This document shows, piece by piece, positions 63,860 through 64,000 of a stretch of DNA of 64,000 nucleotides; within the stretch, counting starts at the first letter, position 1, and each line of letters opens with the position of its first letter. Source of the DNA: Sediminibacterium sp. GTDB taxonomy: Bacteria > Bacteroidota > Bacteroidia > Chitinophagales > Chitinophagaceae. The DNA lies in the NCBI GenBank assembly GCA_017537025.1, contig JAFWCB010000004.1, forward strand, positions 401,871 through 465,870, read 5' to 3'. The notes below the pieces were generated by a model. That model had not been told where the DNA came from and made no database searches. It worked only from the letters and a program-made list of their open reading frames with translations. A program made the translations under genes and the position numbers.

Positions 63860-64000
63860 TGTAAGCTCCCCCAAAAATAGTACGTTTTGGAAGTAGACTA
63901 AATAGTTAACTTTAAAACGTAAAATATGAAGAAGAGTCAATTCAGTCACACGCAGATTGCGAGTATTTTAAAGGAGTTTGAACAGGGTAAAAGTGTGGAA
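63860..64000 (+). mobile_element. Left end of an IS3-family insertion sequence, cut by the window edge
   Basis: The sequence TGTAAGCTCCCCCAAAAATA at 63860 has the TG...CCCCCAAAAA style of IS3-family terminal repeats, and the OrfA frame follows 66 bases later. The right end lies outside the window, so the terminal repeat and target duplication cannot be confirmed. Confidence 0.65.
63926..64000 (+). CDS. IS3-family transposase OrfA, N-terminal part
   Basis: The ATG at 63926 opens a frame of 25 codons to the window edge (MKKSQFSHTQIASILKEFE, then QGKSVE). The SQFSHTQIASILKE helix-turn-helix start is typical of IS3-family OrfA proteins. The rest is outside the window. Confidence 0.8.
   Translation, partial: MKKSQFSHTQIASILKEFEQGKSVE

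Overview
The window looks like a chromosomal segment of an AT-rich member of the Bacteroidota, probably Chitinophagaceae or a close relative. The evidence is of several kinds. There is an OstA/MCE/amidase block divergent from an LptD-like gene, a fused SecDF, a long NusB, an Nramp-UspA fusion and many SPII lipoproteins. At least eight genes are preceded by the Bacteroidota -7 box TAnnTTTG. The genus assignment is inference only. Nearly all genes are intact and tightly packed, and several convergent pairs abut or overlap at their stop codons.

Layout. 1-8.1 kb: the tail of an upstream gene, UbiX-like prenyltransferase, a short alpha-glucan phosphorylase-like protein, a lipoprotein, Nramp-UspA transporter, NADP-isocitrate dehydrogenase, DUF4442 and DUF2452 proteins. 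8.1-16.1 kb: a POTRA/beta-barrel outer membrane protein, then a four-gene signalling unit (CHASE3 hybrid kinase, CheR, CheB, response regulator-kinase) without any MCP, CheA or CheW. 16-24.3 kb: envelope biogenesis (NhaA, OstA-like, MCE, amidase, divergent LptD-like, PlsC). 24.3-31.6 kb: uracil-DNA glycosylase, tRNA-Arg(TCT) with its terminator, histidine ammonia-lyase, GlnRS, a DinB-like protein, a PQQ/heme c dehydrogenase lipoprotein and PspC. 31.8-43.1 kb: aconitase, an SpmA-SpmB fusion, an AmpD-like lipoprotein, acyl-CoA dehydrogenase, YggS, an M20 peptidase, a YqaE protein, a split B12-dependent mutase large subunit and an A-type Fe-S carrier.

43.1-51 kb is one minus-strand transcription unit: TolC-like protein, membrane fusion protein, HME-RND pump, OprB-like porin, MgtC and a ParB-fold small protein. 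This is a divalent-metal efflux module with added envelope functions. 51-62.7 kb is housekeeping: SecDF, FKBP lipoprotein, lysoplasmalogenase, GroESL, NusB-YajC-CoaE, a GAF histidine kinase and an RlmK-like methyltransferase.

62.7-64 kb changes character. A lone DUF4145 gene lies between perfect 10-bp inverted repeats of a type seen at integron-cassette boundaries, and the left end of an IS3-family element follows. This is the only clear accessory or mobile region. Points most worth a second look: the DUF4145 cassette, the MCP-less CheBR/kinase cluster, a perfect palindrome inside the acyl-CoA dehydrogenase promoter, an intrinsic terminator whose U-tract touches the coaE start codon, an orphan terminator upstream of nusB, and a phosphorylase-like protein lacking the PLP lysine. 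No rRNA genes or CRISPR arrays were seen.
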